NCBI GenBank assembly: GCA_038251425.1
Contig: JBBSBI010000001.1
Span: 1 to 64,000 of the forward strand
Length of the DNA: 64,000 nt
Origin: JBBRRP01 sp038251425
GTDB taxonomy: Bacteria > Myxococcota_A > Polyangia > Polyangiales > Polyangiaceae
Reading direction: 5' to 3'
A program made the position numbers and the translations under genes. This document shows positions 8,638-17,165 of the stretch, in pieces; within the stretch, counting starts at the first letter, position 1, and the number at the start of each line of letters is the position of its first letter. The notes under the pieces are model-generated. The model did no database searches and had not been told where the DNA came from. It worked only from the letters and a program-made list of their open reading frames with translations.

Positions 8638-9573
8638 GTGGCTTGGGGGGCTGAGCTGGCGTATTCCGACGCGATGCAGGCGCTCGCTTTTGGTACACCG
8701 CGCAAGCTTCCCAAGGCTTCCGAGCTTTTGGGCCGCGTGGTGGTTCTAGACATCGCGTTTGCGGGCAGTGGAAGTGGGGGAGGTTTTGACAAAGTTACCC
8801 TGCCACTCATCGAGGGCCTCGGGCCTCGTCTGGCAGCCTGGATTGACCACCACGATCACGACGAACACCCGCGCTACCGCGAGGATCCGCGGTTTGTGTT
8901 GGCGACGAAAGCTGAGCACGGCGCGTGCCCGGAAATGATCACCGCCGAGCTCGTGCAACGTCTCGGTCCGGGTGACACCGTGCTCTGTCACTCCGACTTC
9001 GATGGCCTGGCCAGTGCCGCTAAGTGGATTCGCGGCGGCGTGGAACCGTATCCAGGCTGCGACGCGGACGCCCACGCCGTCGACACGCGCCTCGGGGTCC
9101 CAAGCCCACTCGGAGCCACCCTCGACCAGGCACTCCGCGCTAGGCCACGTGACTTGGCACTGTTTGGCCTCGTGGTCCGACACCTAGCTTCCGGACTTGC
9201 GGATTCGAGCCTCTGGAGCGTGATTCAAGAAGCCGCCGCTGAATTGGCGCCAATCGAGCGAGAAACTCGGCGCGCCGCACAGAGCTACACGCGGGCAGAT
9301 CCCGGAGTGGCCTACGTGGATGTGTCCCGCGGCTACACCAAGCTCGATAAAACCCTGCTCCTGCTCTTGGGGCAAGAGCGTGAAGCTGTGAGTGTAGTGG
9401 TCGACCGCGAGAATGTGAGCATCGCGGCACGCTTTGACAGCGGCCTCGACTTCGTGAAGCTCTTTGGTCTCTCGGGCGGGATGCCAACACGTGTCTCTTT
9501 GCCACGAAAAAAGCTCGAACAGGTGTTTTCAGCCCTGGGCGTCGACCCGAACGGGCTCCGACTCTTATCCTAG
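8638..9573 (+). CDS. DHH-family phosphoesterase-like protein
   Basis: The protein (about 311 aa) has a DHH-type signature: WIDHHDHDEHP near residue 68, preceded by VVVLDIAF and followed by HSDFDGLASAAKW, which resembles the metal-binding Asp/His motifs of DHH phosphoesterases. The C-terminal part (VVVDRENVSIAARFDSGLDFVKLFG) resembles a DHHA1-like substrate-binding domain. Family members hydrolyse cyclic dinucleotides, nanoRNA or pyrophosphate; which one applies cannot be decided. The start could be GTG 8638 or ATG 8674. Transcribed rightward, probably with the HEAT-repeat gene that follows after 9 bases. Confidence 0.75.
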   Translation: MAWGAELAYSDAMQALAFGTPRKLPKASELLGRVVVLDIAFAGSGSGGGFDKVTLPLIEGLGPRLAAWIDHHDHDEHPRYREDPRFVLATKAEHGACPEMITAELVQRLGPGDTVLCHSDFDGLASAAKWIRGGVEPYPGCDADAHAVDTRLGVPSPLGATLDQALRARPRDLALFGLVVRHLASGLADSSLWSVIQEAAAELAPIERETRRAAQSYTRADPGVAYVDVSRGYTKLDKTLLLLLGQEREAVSVVVDRENVSIAARFDSGLDFVKLFGLSGGMPTRVSLPRKKLEQVFSALGVDPNGLRLLS

Positions 9574-9582
9574 AGGCCCCAT

Positions 9583-12057
9583 ATGGTGACAGAGAAGATT
9601 GGCTTCACGTGGCATCGACGCTGGCTCAGCGCAGCAAGCCTCAGCATCGCGCTTACAGCATCCGAAGCGCACGCTACGCTACGGTCTCAGGTTACCACTT
9701 CAGGCACCGGCGACCAAACGGTGCTCGCGGTTGGTTTCGACGACCAAGGCCACCTGTTGACCGAAGTTTGCCAGAAGCGGCCCTGCTCACCCGAGCACGG
9801 AACGCAGGTTTTGATACCGGAAAGCCTCAAGAATCGGCTCTCGCAAGCCGAGATCCGCCTCGTACCATTGGGGCTCAAAAGGCACGCCGTGTGGATCCGC
9901 ATCAGCGACGGCCAGGGTGAACATGCGTGGAATTGGCTGGGAGCCGCACCGCTTCGCCAAACGCCTCCGCTCCCACCAACGCCCCCGCAAGCGTTGGTGT
10001 TGTTTTCCGATTGGACCGGTACAGAAACCCCCAACCAAAAAACTCCCGTGCGGGCTCTCTCGCTCTCGGCTGCCAACGCTCAAGGTGAGCGCAGTCTGCT
10101 GCTCGGCGAAGAACGACCGCAGCTTTCACTCTGCGGACGCAAAGCACCTTTCGACGCCAAGATTTTGGACCCGATCAGCTTGAGCTTCGTGCCAGCCAAG
10201 GTGCAGCTGCTCGACGGCAAGGAGCGTGCCCAGGCAACGCACATTCAAGCTATCACCGCATTATCGGAACCGGCGAGCCGCATTCAGCTTGAGCTCACAC
10301 CCAGCTGGGCCAGCACGGGGCAGCTACCGCAGGCGGGCTCAGCCACGGATCAGGGTTGGTTTGAGGCACGTAAGAACGACGGCTATGGCGAGTTTTTGGT
10401 GCTGAATGGCCCTGAAATCCCGCTGACGAGTCTCCTTTTGACTCTCCCCAAAGAAGGGAGCACGCGGCGAGGTCCGCGCGCGTTTTGGGTGGCTTCGCAG
10501 GGTGCTCTCTTTCACGTGGACCTTCCAAAATCAGGAACTCCTGGCGAGTTGCTGCAGGTGGCGTTCCCAACGCCAATTTCAGGGCAGTGCGTCGCCCTCG
10601 TGCTCGACCATACCGAGGGTGCTACCGACACCACGGAAGTAGGATTCGCAAGCGTTACCGCGCAGGCGCTTTCACTGCCTTCGTTTGAGGACCTGATCCT
10701 CAGCCTGGGAAAAGAAGGGGCGGCGCAACAGCAGGCCATCTCCCTACTTGCCGCACTCGGCAAGCCCGCACTCACGCGCCTCACGCTGGAACTCGGGAAG
10801 TTGAACGAGCAACAACTGAGCGGAGCCTGCGACGTGCTGGATCGTTTTTCCTGTGCCGACACCAGCTATCCGTTTTCGAAGCTGCTCGCCAACCGCTCGG
10901 CACTGATCGCGGAACGCGCTCGCGCTCGACTCCGCATGTGTGGCCCTGCCGCTGCTAGCGGCCTCACGCAGGCATTTTCTGAGGCCAAAAAGGACTCCGA
11001 AAGCGTGCCAGTTGCCGCAGAACTTGCGGCTTTTGCTCCAGAAATCGCCATCCTGGCCCTCGCACCGCGACTCACCGGCAAGAGCAGCGTGCGCCAGGAG
11101 CTGCGGGCGTCGTTTGCACGTGCAGCTCGCGCACAGGCGGCTGCTCCAGCGGTCAGAAAGGTGCTCGCCCAGGACGACCTCTCACCCGCGCTTTCCCTTG
11201 AAGTGCTCCGAGCTTTGGGGCCGTATGCCAGCGCGTTTCGGCCAGAAGTCGGCAAGGCCTACGCACGGGCGCGCCAAGCTCAGGATTTTGAGAGTCGCTT
11301 CCTGTTGCTGGAGCCCGCTGGATACTTAGAGACGAGTTATCCACTTGCCCGCGCGGATCTGAGTGCGGCGCTCACACAAAAAGATTGGCGGCTGCGCGCG
11401 CAGGCCGCTGCGTCAATTCGTCAGGCGAACCGCTTTGCGCTAGCCCTGGTTCGCTTGCTGGGCGACGAGCACCAACGGGTGCGGCAGGCGACTCTCGGCG
11501 TGCTTCTCGGGCCTTCGGCAAAGTTCGCGGAACCGTCCGTCCTCGGGCTACTTCGCGACGATCCCTGGCCGCTCGTGCGCGCCAGCGCTGCAAAGTCACT
11601 CGGCGCACTCAAAGGAGCGGCACTCACAGATAGCGCGCTCCAAGCTTCCCTCACGGACACTTCACCAGAAGTTCGAGCTAGCGTCGCCGAAGCGCTCGGG
11701 ACGCGGGGCGCGGCAACTGCAGCGCTGCCGCTGCTCGCTCGGCTTGAAGATCAAGAGGAGACCGTTGAGGTTCGAATCGCTTCCGCGGCAGCACTCGGAG
11801 AAATGTGCGCTCCTTCAGCTCTGAATTCGCTCACCCGGCGCGCGCAGGCGCTCTCAGATCCGACGGCACCCTCGGACGCGCAAATGCTTGGAAGAGCGGC
11901 ACTCCGTGCACTCGTCCGACTGAACCCAGGTGACCTCCAAAAACGCCTTGCCCCACTTACAGCACGCACCGCACCGCCCGCCGTACGTGCTGCAGCAGGG
12001 CGTGCAACGAGCAGCAGCGTCACTCGCTGCCAACAAGCGCACGTCAAGAAACCCTGA
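9583..12057 (+). CDS. Secreted HEAT-repeat protein
   Basis: The 824-aa product starts with a basic segment, a hydrophobic stretch and SEAHA, a plausible signal peptidase site, so it is probably periplasmic. The first half is beta-rich and not recognised. From about residue 370 the protein is built from helical repeats of HEAT type, clearest in the segments with DDPWPLVRASAAKSLGAL, DTSPEVRASVAEALGTRG and EETVEVRIASAAALGEM. HEAT arrays act as protein-binding scaffolds. It follows the DHH gene by 9 bases; no enzyme motif is visible. Confidence 0.8.
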   Translation: MVTEKIGFTWHRRWLSAASLSIALTASEAHATLRSQVTTSGTGDQTVLAVGFDDQGHLLTEVCQKRPCSPEHGTQVLIPESLKNRLSQAEIRLVPLGLKRHAVWIRISDGQGEHAWNWLGAAPLRQTPPLPPTPPQALVLFSDWTGTETPNQKTPVRALSLSAANAQGERSLLLGEERPQLSLCGRKAPFDAKILDPISLSFVPAKVQLLDGKERAQATHIQAITALSEPASRIQLELTPSWASTGQLPQAGSATDQGWFEARKNDGYGEFLVLNGPEIPLTSLLLTLPKEGSTRRGPRAFWVASQGALFHVDLPKSGTPGELLQVAFPTPISGQCVALVLDHTEGATDTTEVGFASVTAQALSLPSFEDLILSLGKEGAAQQQAISLLAALGKPALTRLTLELGKLNEQQLSGACDVLDRFSCADTSYPFSKLLANRSALIAERARARLRMCGPAAASGLTQAFSEAKKDSESVPVAAELAAFAPEIAILALAPRLTGKSSVRQELRASFARAARAQAAAPAVRKVLAQDDLSPALSLEVLRALGPYASAFRPEVGKAYARARQAQDFESRFLLLEPAGYLETSYPLARADLSAALTQKDWRLRAQAAASIRQANRFALALVRLLGDEHQRVRQATLGVLLGPSAKFAEPSVLGLLRDDPWPLVRASAAKSLGALKGAALTDSALQASLTDTSPEVRASVAEALGTRGAATAALPLLARLEDQEETVEVRIASAAALGEMCAPSALNSLTRRAQALSDPTAPSDAQMLGRAALRALVRLNPGDLQKRLAPLTARTAPPAVRAAAGRATSSSVTRCQQAHVKKP

Positions 12058-12116
12058 AGGGGTTGCGCCGCCGCGCCGCACACCTGCAAGGCGAGCTGCC
12101 CCTTTCGTACTCTGGG

Positions 12117-12140
12117 AGATAGTAAGCATGCTTACTATCT
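12117..12140. promoter_or_regulatory. 24-bp perfect palindrome, copy 1 (candidate operator)
   Basis: The half-site AGATAGTAAGCA is followed directly by its exact reverse complement. The same 24 bases occur at 41287-41310. The flanks are also related: about 15 bases on the left and 18 on the right match at most positions. It lies 60 bases after the HEAT-repeat gene and 122 bases before the SDR start. Exact symmetry and the absence of a T-run favour a protein-binding operator over a terminator. Confidence 0.7.
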
Positions 12141-12161
12141 TGTGTTCAGCGTTGAGGTAGA

Positions 12162-12183
12162 GGTCGCGGTCGCGGTCGCGGTC
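12162..12183. repeat. Short GGTCGC tandem repeat
   Basis: The hexamer GGTCGC is repeated about 3.7 times in the leader between the palindrome and the SDR gene. It may vary in copy number by slippage; no function can be read. Confidence 0.6.
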
Positions 12184-12262
12184 CGAAGATTTATGCCGCG
12201 GGATCAGGCGAAAAACGCTGCCCGCTGACTTGAACACTCCAAAGTGGTACGAGGCTAGACTC

Positions 12263-13318
12263 ATGCAAAAAGGCTGGATTCTTGTCACAGGCGCTTCGGG
12301 TTTCATTGGATCCTGCTTGGTTCGAAAGCTACTGGACCGTGGCGAGAAGGTGCGCGGCTTCGTACGTACCGGCTCGAATTTGCGGGCTCTGGCGGGCTTG
12401 CCTGCCGCTCAATTCGAGTTGGCCTATGGCGACATCACCGTGGATCACACGGTTTTTCGAGCACTCCACGGTTGCGACCGCATGTTCCACGTGGCCACCC
12501 ACTTTCAGTGGGGAAGCCGGAATCCAAAGTCCGTGATCATTCCCGCCGTCACAGGTACCCAAGCGGTGCTCGAAGCCGCGCGCCGCCGGAAGCTGAGCAA
12601 AGTTGTCGTCACGAGTTCATTCGCAACGTTGGGCATCGCAAAGACCGAAGAACCCATCAACGAAACCCACGCCTTCAACTTGACTGACCCTGAAGTTTAC
12701 GTCGAAGCGAAGCGGCAAGCCGAAGAAGTAGCGCTTGCGGCCGCGCAGGCGGGGCAGCCGGTTGTCGTGGTTTTGCCGGGTTCCACCGTGGGCCCAGGTG
12801 ATCGCAAACCAACGCCCACAGGTCGCTCGATTCTCTACTATTTGCGCACCTCTCCCGGCATTCAGGTCAGTGTCCCTAACGGAGGCCTCAATGTCGTTGA
12901 CGTCGAGGATGTCGCTCTCGGGCATATTCTCGCCATGGAGAAGGGGCGAGTCGGCGAACGCTATCTGCTCGGTGGTGAGAATCTGACGTTTGCGGAACTC
13001 GTGAGCACACTCTCGGACGTGACGGGGCTCGCCTCGGGCAAGCCTGGCTTGGGCGCCTCTACCGCACTCTTGCTCGGCCGCTTGTTGGCACTCTTCAGCC
13101 GGCTGAAAGGCGAAGAGCCTCTGGTGACACCTAAGCTTATGCGTGCTTACACGTCCGGCTTCGCCTGGGTGGACAGCCGGAAGGCGGAGCGAGAGCTCGG
13201 CTACGAACATCGTTCAGCGCGGCTCGCGTTGGGTCGCTCGGTTCAGTGGTTTTTGGACCAAGGTTACGTTCCGGATCGCTTCGCCGGGCGCATCCGACTG
13301 GAACTTCGAAGCGCATGA
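12263..13318 (+). CDS. NAD(P)-dependent epimerase/reductase of the extended SDR family
   Basis: The 351-aa enzyme has the Rossmann dinucleotide motif GASGFIGS at about residues 10-17, the catalytic Ser region VVVTSSFATLG, and the YxxxK pair in YVEAKRQAEE. It resembles dihydroflavonol-reductase/3-beta-hydroxysteroid-dehydrogenase-like SDRs (VVVLPGSTVGPGD, FAWVDSRKAERELGY). Substrate unknown. The ATG at 12263 has GAGG about 9 bases upstream, better than a TTG at 12230. Its 200-base upstream region carries the 24-bp palindrome and the GGTCGC repeat. It overlaps the next gene by an ATGA. Confidence 0.9.
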   Translation: MQKGWILVTGASGFIGSCLVRKLLDRGEKVRGFVRTGSNLRALAGLPAAQFELAYGDITVDHTVFRALHGCDRMFHVATHFQWGSRNPKSVIIPAVTGTQAVLEAARRRKLSKVVVTSSFATLGIAKTEEPINETHAFNLTDPEVYVEAKRQAEEVALAAAQAGQPVVVVLPGSTVGPGDRKPTPTGRSILYYLRTSPGIQVSVPNGGLNVVDVEDVALGHILAMEKGRVGERYLLGGENLTFAELVSTLSDVTGLASGKPGLGASTALLLGRLLALFSRLKGEEPLVTPKLMRAYTSGFAWVDSRKAERELGYEHRSARLALGRSVQWFLDQGYVPDRFAGRIRLELRSA

Positions 13319-14007
13319 ATTCACCAAACCGTGCCGGAATCGGCTGGTTTTGGGGCCTTGGCGCGTCGCTGCCGCTGGGAGCTGGGTCGGCTCTCTTGGC
13401 TCACACGCCAACGCAGACGCTCGTGCTCTCTATTTTGGGCGCAGCATCGCTGCTCATGCCCCTTTCATGGGTGTTTGCCCAACTCCGCCCGTCTCGCCAG
13501 GTTCTGCTCTGGCTTTTCGGCGTGTTGGGGAATGGCTTTTGGATGTTAGCTTATGCTGGCTCATGGGTGTCCACACAAACCCACCATCGGCCGCTCGGTG
13601 GGGCTACATTTGCCGGAGTCGCCGTCGGCGTGCTCTCGCTGTGTGCGGTTGCGGCGGCTCGCGTCGTTAGCTTGCAACGTAACGCCTCGCACACTGCCCA
13701 GAGGACCGGCGCGGCGCTGGCTTACACTGGGCTGGCCATAGCTGCGCTCGGCATGCTACTCGTAGCGCGGCGCGCCCTCAGTGCTGATCAGCACGTGGCT
13801 GTCACTCTCGCCGAAGCACTGATCACGATCGGGGCGGCGCTGGCCGTACTCCAGATCCCGGGCACTGGCTCGAGCACCCAAAGCTTCGCTGGAGTTACTC
13901 TCTGGGTGCTGGTGGTCGCAGGTGGGGGCTACGCGGTGGGTCGCTTCCCGGAGGCGGCGGGGCTCATTTCGCCTGCGCTCTCCGGAGTGCTTCCGCTGTT
14001 TCGTTAG
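13315..14007 (+). CDS. Hypothetical multi-pass membrane protein
   Basis: The ATG at 13315 overlaps the TGA of the SDR gene, so the two are co-translated. The 230-aa protein is mostly hydrophobic, with about six to seven predicted membrane spans separated by short polar loops, and a cytoplasmic-looking Arg-containing loop (VSLQRNASHTAQR). No family motif is recognised. Its pairing with an SDR suggests a lipid or membrane-associated substrate for the pair, which is inference. Confidence 0.78.
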   Translation: MNSPNRAGIGWFWGLGASLPLGAGSALLAHTPTQTLVLSILGAASLLMPLSWVFAQLRPSRQVLLWLFGVLGNGFWMLAYAGSWVSTQTHHRPLGGATFAGVAVGVLSLCAVAAARVVSLQRNASHTAQRTGAALAYTGLAIAALGMLLVARRALSADQHVAVTLAEALITIGAALAVLQIPGTGSSTQSFAGVTLWVLVVAGGGYAVGRFPEAAGLISPALSGVLPLFR

Positions 14008-14111
14008 GCAGCGCATCGGAAGCGCTTGAATCTTGCTGCGCCCTGCGCCGAGCAAATCTTTTTTATCCAAGGGGGCGACGCTCTCACCCAGCGTGCCCAT
14101 ATTATTGGTCC

Positions 14112-15350
14112 ATGCTGCGGGCAATCCTCTGGTCTAGGGCTTTCGACCACCTCCGTCGCACATGGCCCAGCTGGACGAGTGTTGTCAGGTGGCCAAGAGG
14201 CTTGGCGCTCGCCTGCGGAGCATTGCTGCTCGCATTGGCGCTGACGACACCTGCACAGGCCCAAGCGCTCGTTTCGCCCGGCGCCGCGCCCACACCGAGC
14301 GCAAGCGCTGAGCACCCCGGAGATGCACCGCGCCTTGGTACGAACGCGCTGAAAGTCACGGTCCCGAAAGATTTTAGTACTTTCAACGGCGGCTGGATCA
14401 CGTTCGCCTACCATCCTTCTCTGAACAATCGAGTTCAACAGCTGATCGCCGACGCAAACAGTGTGCGAGCTGAACTCGCCGAGCGGCTTGGCGCGCCGCC
14501 CATCACGCACGTGCGAGTGCATGTGGCACGCACGCCCGGTGAAATGGAAGTGCTCGCACCCGAAGGCGCCCCCTATCCAGAATATGCCTCTGGCGTTGCT
14601 TACTCAGAGCTTGGTTTGGTGTTGCTCACGGCGACGCCACTCGAGCCGACTGAGCACCATGATCTCGGCGAGATTTTTCGGCATGAGCTCGCACATATTG
14701 CTCTTCACCAAGCAACGCGCGGAAGGGATGTTCCACGTTGGTTCAACGAAGGCTTCGCGGTCTTCGCCTCGGGCGAGGGCTCCATTGTTCGCCTGCAGAC
14801 GCTCTGGCTCGCAACGGTTTCAGGCCACCTGTGGCCCATGTCGAAGCTGGCCCGCACTTTCCCCGCAGATGGCGCAAGCGCCTCGATCGCCTACGCACAG
14901 GCCGCAGATTTTGTGCGTTTCATGGTGCGGCGTGAAGATCGCCATCGTTTTTCTGGGCTCGTCAGTCGACTGAATGATGGTCTCTCGTTTGACCAGGCAA
15001 TCGCCGAATCCTACGGCGCGGGCCTAGAAACACTCGAGCAAGAGTGGAACGCGGACGTTAGCCAGCGTTATACATTTTGGCCGGTGCTCTTGGGTGGAAG
15101 CTCACTGTGGGTGGGGCTCTTGGGCCTGTTTCTTTGGGGGTATCGGCGCAAGCGTAAAGAAGCCAAAGCAACGCTGGCGCGCTGGGCAAAAGAAGAAGCT
15201 TTCCACGATGAGGTCGAACGTCTGAAAGCCGCCCCACGCGTGCACATTGTGCTCGCCCCCGACGTTTCAAGACCCGAGCACTTCACACCTATCAAAGAGG
15301 TTGAAGTGCCGAAAGTAGAGCACGATGGCGGTTGGTACACGTTGCACTGA
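14112..15350 (+). CDS. Membrane-anchored peptidase MA-like metallopeptidase
   Basis: The 412-aa protein has an N-terminal hydrophobic segment ending TTPAQAQA (signal peptide with an unusually long positive region). The gluzincin zinc motif HELAH is at 191-195, and the downstream glutamate ligand is in PRWFNEGFAVFAS, the hallmark of peptidase-MA-like enzymes. A C-terminal membrane helix (WVGLLGLFLWGY) is followed by a basic cytoplasmic tail of about 80 residues. The catalytic domain should face the periplasm. A second, much larger protein with the same PRWF-EG signature is encoded at 25358-28258. Substrate unknown. Confidence 0.85.
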   Translation: MLRAILWSRAFDHLRRTWPSWTSVVRWPRGLALACGALLLALALTTPAQAQALVSPGAAPTPSASAEHPGDAPRLGTNALKVTVPKDFSTFNGGWITFAYHPSLNNRVQQLIADANSVRAELAERLGAPPITHVRVHVARTPGEMEVLAPEGAPYPEYASGVAYSELGLVLLTATPLEPTEHHDLGEIFRHELAHIALHQATRGRDVPRWFNEGFAVFASGEGSIVRLQTLWLATVSGHLWPMSKLARTFPADGASASIAYAQAADFVRFMVRREDRHRFSGLVSRLNDGLSFDQAIAESYGAGLETLEQEWNADVSQRYTFWPVLLGGSSLWVGLLGLFLWGYRRKRKEAKATLARWAKEEAFHDEVERLKAAPRVHIVLAPDVSRPEHFTPIKEVEVPKVEHDGGWYTLH

Positions 15351-15401
15351 CGCACTGACGGATGCGCGCGCTAAGCGCACTGCGGCTGAGGACAGTGAGT
15401 A

Positions 15402-15704
15402 TTACTCGCGCTTAACGTGAACATTTTCGAGCCGGCGAGATTCGTCGATCAGCCTCTCAAACACGCCGCGCACGGTCGCTTGATCGAGTGGCACCTGGGC
15501 TTTGGAGCACAATCTCTCCAGCATCTCCCGTTCCCGCACCGGATCGTAAACGGCTAAGCCACGCTCTCGCTTGTACTCCCCCACCTCAAGCACGATGCGC
15601 ACCCGCTCCGCCAACAAGTCCAAGATCTGTTGATCGACAGCGTCGATTCTAGCGCGTAATGACGTGATGTCGCTCTCAGGCTTCACACCGAGGATGGTAA
15701 TCAC
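15402..15704 (-). CDS. aroQ: Chorismate mutase (AroQ type)
   Basis: The 100-aa product is a single AroQ helical domain that converts chorismate to prephenate for Phe/Tyr synthesis. Recognisable elements are ITSLRARIDAVDQQILDLLAERVRIVLEVGEYKRE (first helix with the active-site Arg and Lys), VYDPVREREMLERL, and the last helix VRGVFERLIDESRRLE. The GTG at 15704 (or 15686) is chosen because residues upstream do not look like coding sequence of this family. It starts 16 bases after a short ORF and probably shares its transcript. tyrA, the next step towards tyrosine, is 27 kb away. Confidence 0.88.
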   Translation of the reverse strand: MITILGVKPESDITSLRARIDAVDQQILDLLAERVRIVLEVGEYKRERGLAVYDPVREREMLERLCSKAQVPLDQATVRGVFERLIDESRRLENVHVKRE

Positions 15705-15720
15705 GGGGGGCTCGGAAGAT

Positions 15721-15936
15721 CTACCTAGCCTTGGGAGCTGGTGGCTCGAAACTAGCCTTGCTCGCCGCCGTTGGCGCCTTCTCCGGGGCGCCAAAACCGA
15801 GAGTGAGCTGAACACCACCCGACAAATACGAGGTGAGTGCTCGCTGTTCCCCGCCCACGACGGTGGGCATCGTCCCGAGGGCAACCGCCCCCTTCGGACC
15901 ACCACAGCTCTCCTTCAGCGTGCTAGAAAATCCCAC
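15721..15936 (-). CDS. Short ORF overlapping the end of the outer-membrane-like gene (possible frameshifted C-terminus)
   Basis: The frame opens at GTG 15936, 14 bases before the stop of the upstream gene is complete, and encodes 71 residues. The middle part (LTSYLSGGVQLTLGFGAPE) reads like a beta-strand, and a Pro/Ala/Lys-rich tail follows. It is in the +1 frame relative to the upstream gene, and that frame is also open for at least 18 codons before the GTG. It may be the true end of the upstream protein separated by an indel, or a small coupled gene. No family recognised. Confidence 0.4.
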   Translation of the reverse strand: MGFSSTLKESCGGPKGAVALGTMPTVVGGEQRALTSYLSGGVQLTLGFGAPEKAPTAASKASFEPPAPKAR

Positions 15937-17041
15937 CCAGCTCGAGCACGCTCGTCCACTGCGCTTTTTCGCCCCGCAAGATATCGCGATCTTTCTTGTC
16001 GGTCTGCGCGTCCGCGACGGAACCCAAATCGGTGATGAATTCGCCCGCGATCATCAGCATCTCGTAGCGATAACTCAAGCCAAACAGGAGCCGGCGGCGT
16101 TCTAGGCGTGCCTTGTCGAAGACCACGTTATTGTTGAAATCAAGCGGCGAGCCGCCTGCACACACGGGTTGCCCGTCTTGAGTTGTCTTCGAAGGATCCG
16201 GGCTGCCGGGCTGGTTGAGGCCCGCGTAGTTGCAATACTGAATGGCGTTCGTTGCGGGCGTGAGATCCACCAAGCCGGAATCACCGAATACCCAAAGCTG
16301 CTGAAACCCAGCCCAAGGGGTGAGAACGGAAGAATCTGCGATCACGAACGGCTTGGAGATTTGCGCATCCGCACTGGCAATCGTTAACTGAAATTCGGGA
16401 GTCCCGGTGATGCTTCGGACACCGCCGCCGAATGCCAAATCAGGCATTGCGCCCATGAAGCCGGTACGGAAACCTTCGAGGATCGCCATGCGCATGTCCG
16501 CGCCACCGGACACCAAACTCGTGCGCGGCATGAAGCCAATATTAGCAGTTAATTCGAGGCCGAATCCGAAACCCTTCTGAAACTTTACGGCGTAATGCTG
16601 TAGAAAATCATCCGGATTCGCATTTCGCTCGGGGGCTTTTTTGGAGCTTGGATCCACAGGACCCTGAGTGCCCCGTTGCCAGTAGGCTTTCCCGCCATCA
16701 ATCTTGGTGAGGCTGCCCTCGAACGCGAGATGGAAGCCTCCGAAGCCTGTCGTGCGCGCGGCGTGCATCGCCGTGGGTGCAAAAGCGAACGCGTATTGGC
16801 TGATCAGCTTCTTGAACGCGGCGTCGTCCGGAGTGCACCACTCAGCCTGGCCCGGGCCGGACTTCAACTGCTGCAGATTCTGGGGATCATCGGCGTAGGC
16901 ACCCTGACCAGTGCGGCAGGAGGGATCGCGCACCAGCCGCTCGATGGTCGGATCCATAGGCTCGGCGTGAACAGGCAGGGCCAAGCAAAGGACCAGCGCT
17001 CCACCCGCTCCACGGAAGAATCCCGCACGATTCGCGCTCAT
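15923..17041 (-). CDS. Outer-membrane-like beta-barrel protein
   Basis: The ATG at 17041 gives a classic signal peptide (MSANRAGFFRGAGGALVLCLALPVHA). The frame extends upstream to 17182, but that would bury the signal. The mature 345 residues are beta-rich with alternating hydrophobic segments (FGFGLELTANIGF, RRRLLFGLSYRYEMLMIAGEF) and end ...LELGGIF. A terminal Phe after an alternating strand is the usual outer-membrane barrel signal. Paired cysteines (SCRTG, WCTPD, YCNY, VCAGG) may form disulfides. It is the first gene before chorismate mutase. See the short ORF 15721-15936 for the doubt about its C-terminus. Confidence 0.7.
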   Translation of the reverse strand: MSANRAGFFRGAGGALVLCLALPVHAEPMDPTIERLVRDPSCRTGQGAYADDPQNLQQLKSGPGQAEWCTPDDAAFKKLISQYAFAFAPTAMHAARTTGFGGFHLAFEGSLTKIDGGKAYWQRGTQGPVDPSSKKAPERNANPDDFLQHYAVKFQKGFGFGLELTANIGFMPRTSLVSGGADMRMAILEGFRTGFMGAMPDLAFGGGVRSITGTPEFQLTIASADAQISKPFVIADSSVLTPWAGFQQLWVFGDSGLVDLTPATNAIQYCNYAGLNQPGSPDPSKTTQDGQPVCAGGSPLDFNNNVVFDKARLERRRLLFGLSYRYEMLMIAGEFITDLGSVADAQTDKKDRDILRGEKAQWTSVLELGGIF

Positions 17042-17165
17042 TTCGAAGGTACCAACAGCTTTTGATACTTTGCCTCGGGAAGTCGCGTCAAGGTCAGAAG
17101 CCGGCCGAGCCTCAGCTAAGCTTGCTTTGCGCCCGGCCTGCGGCCAAAAGCAGTTGCTAAACCTC

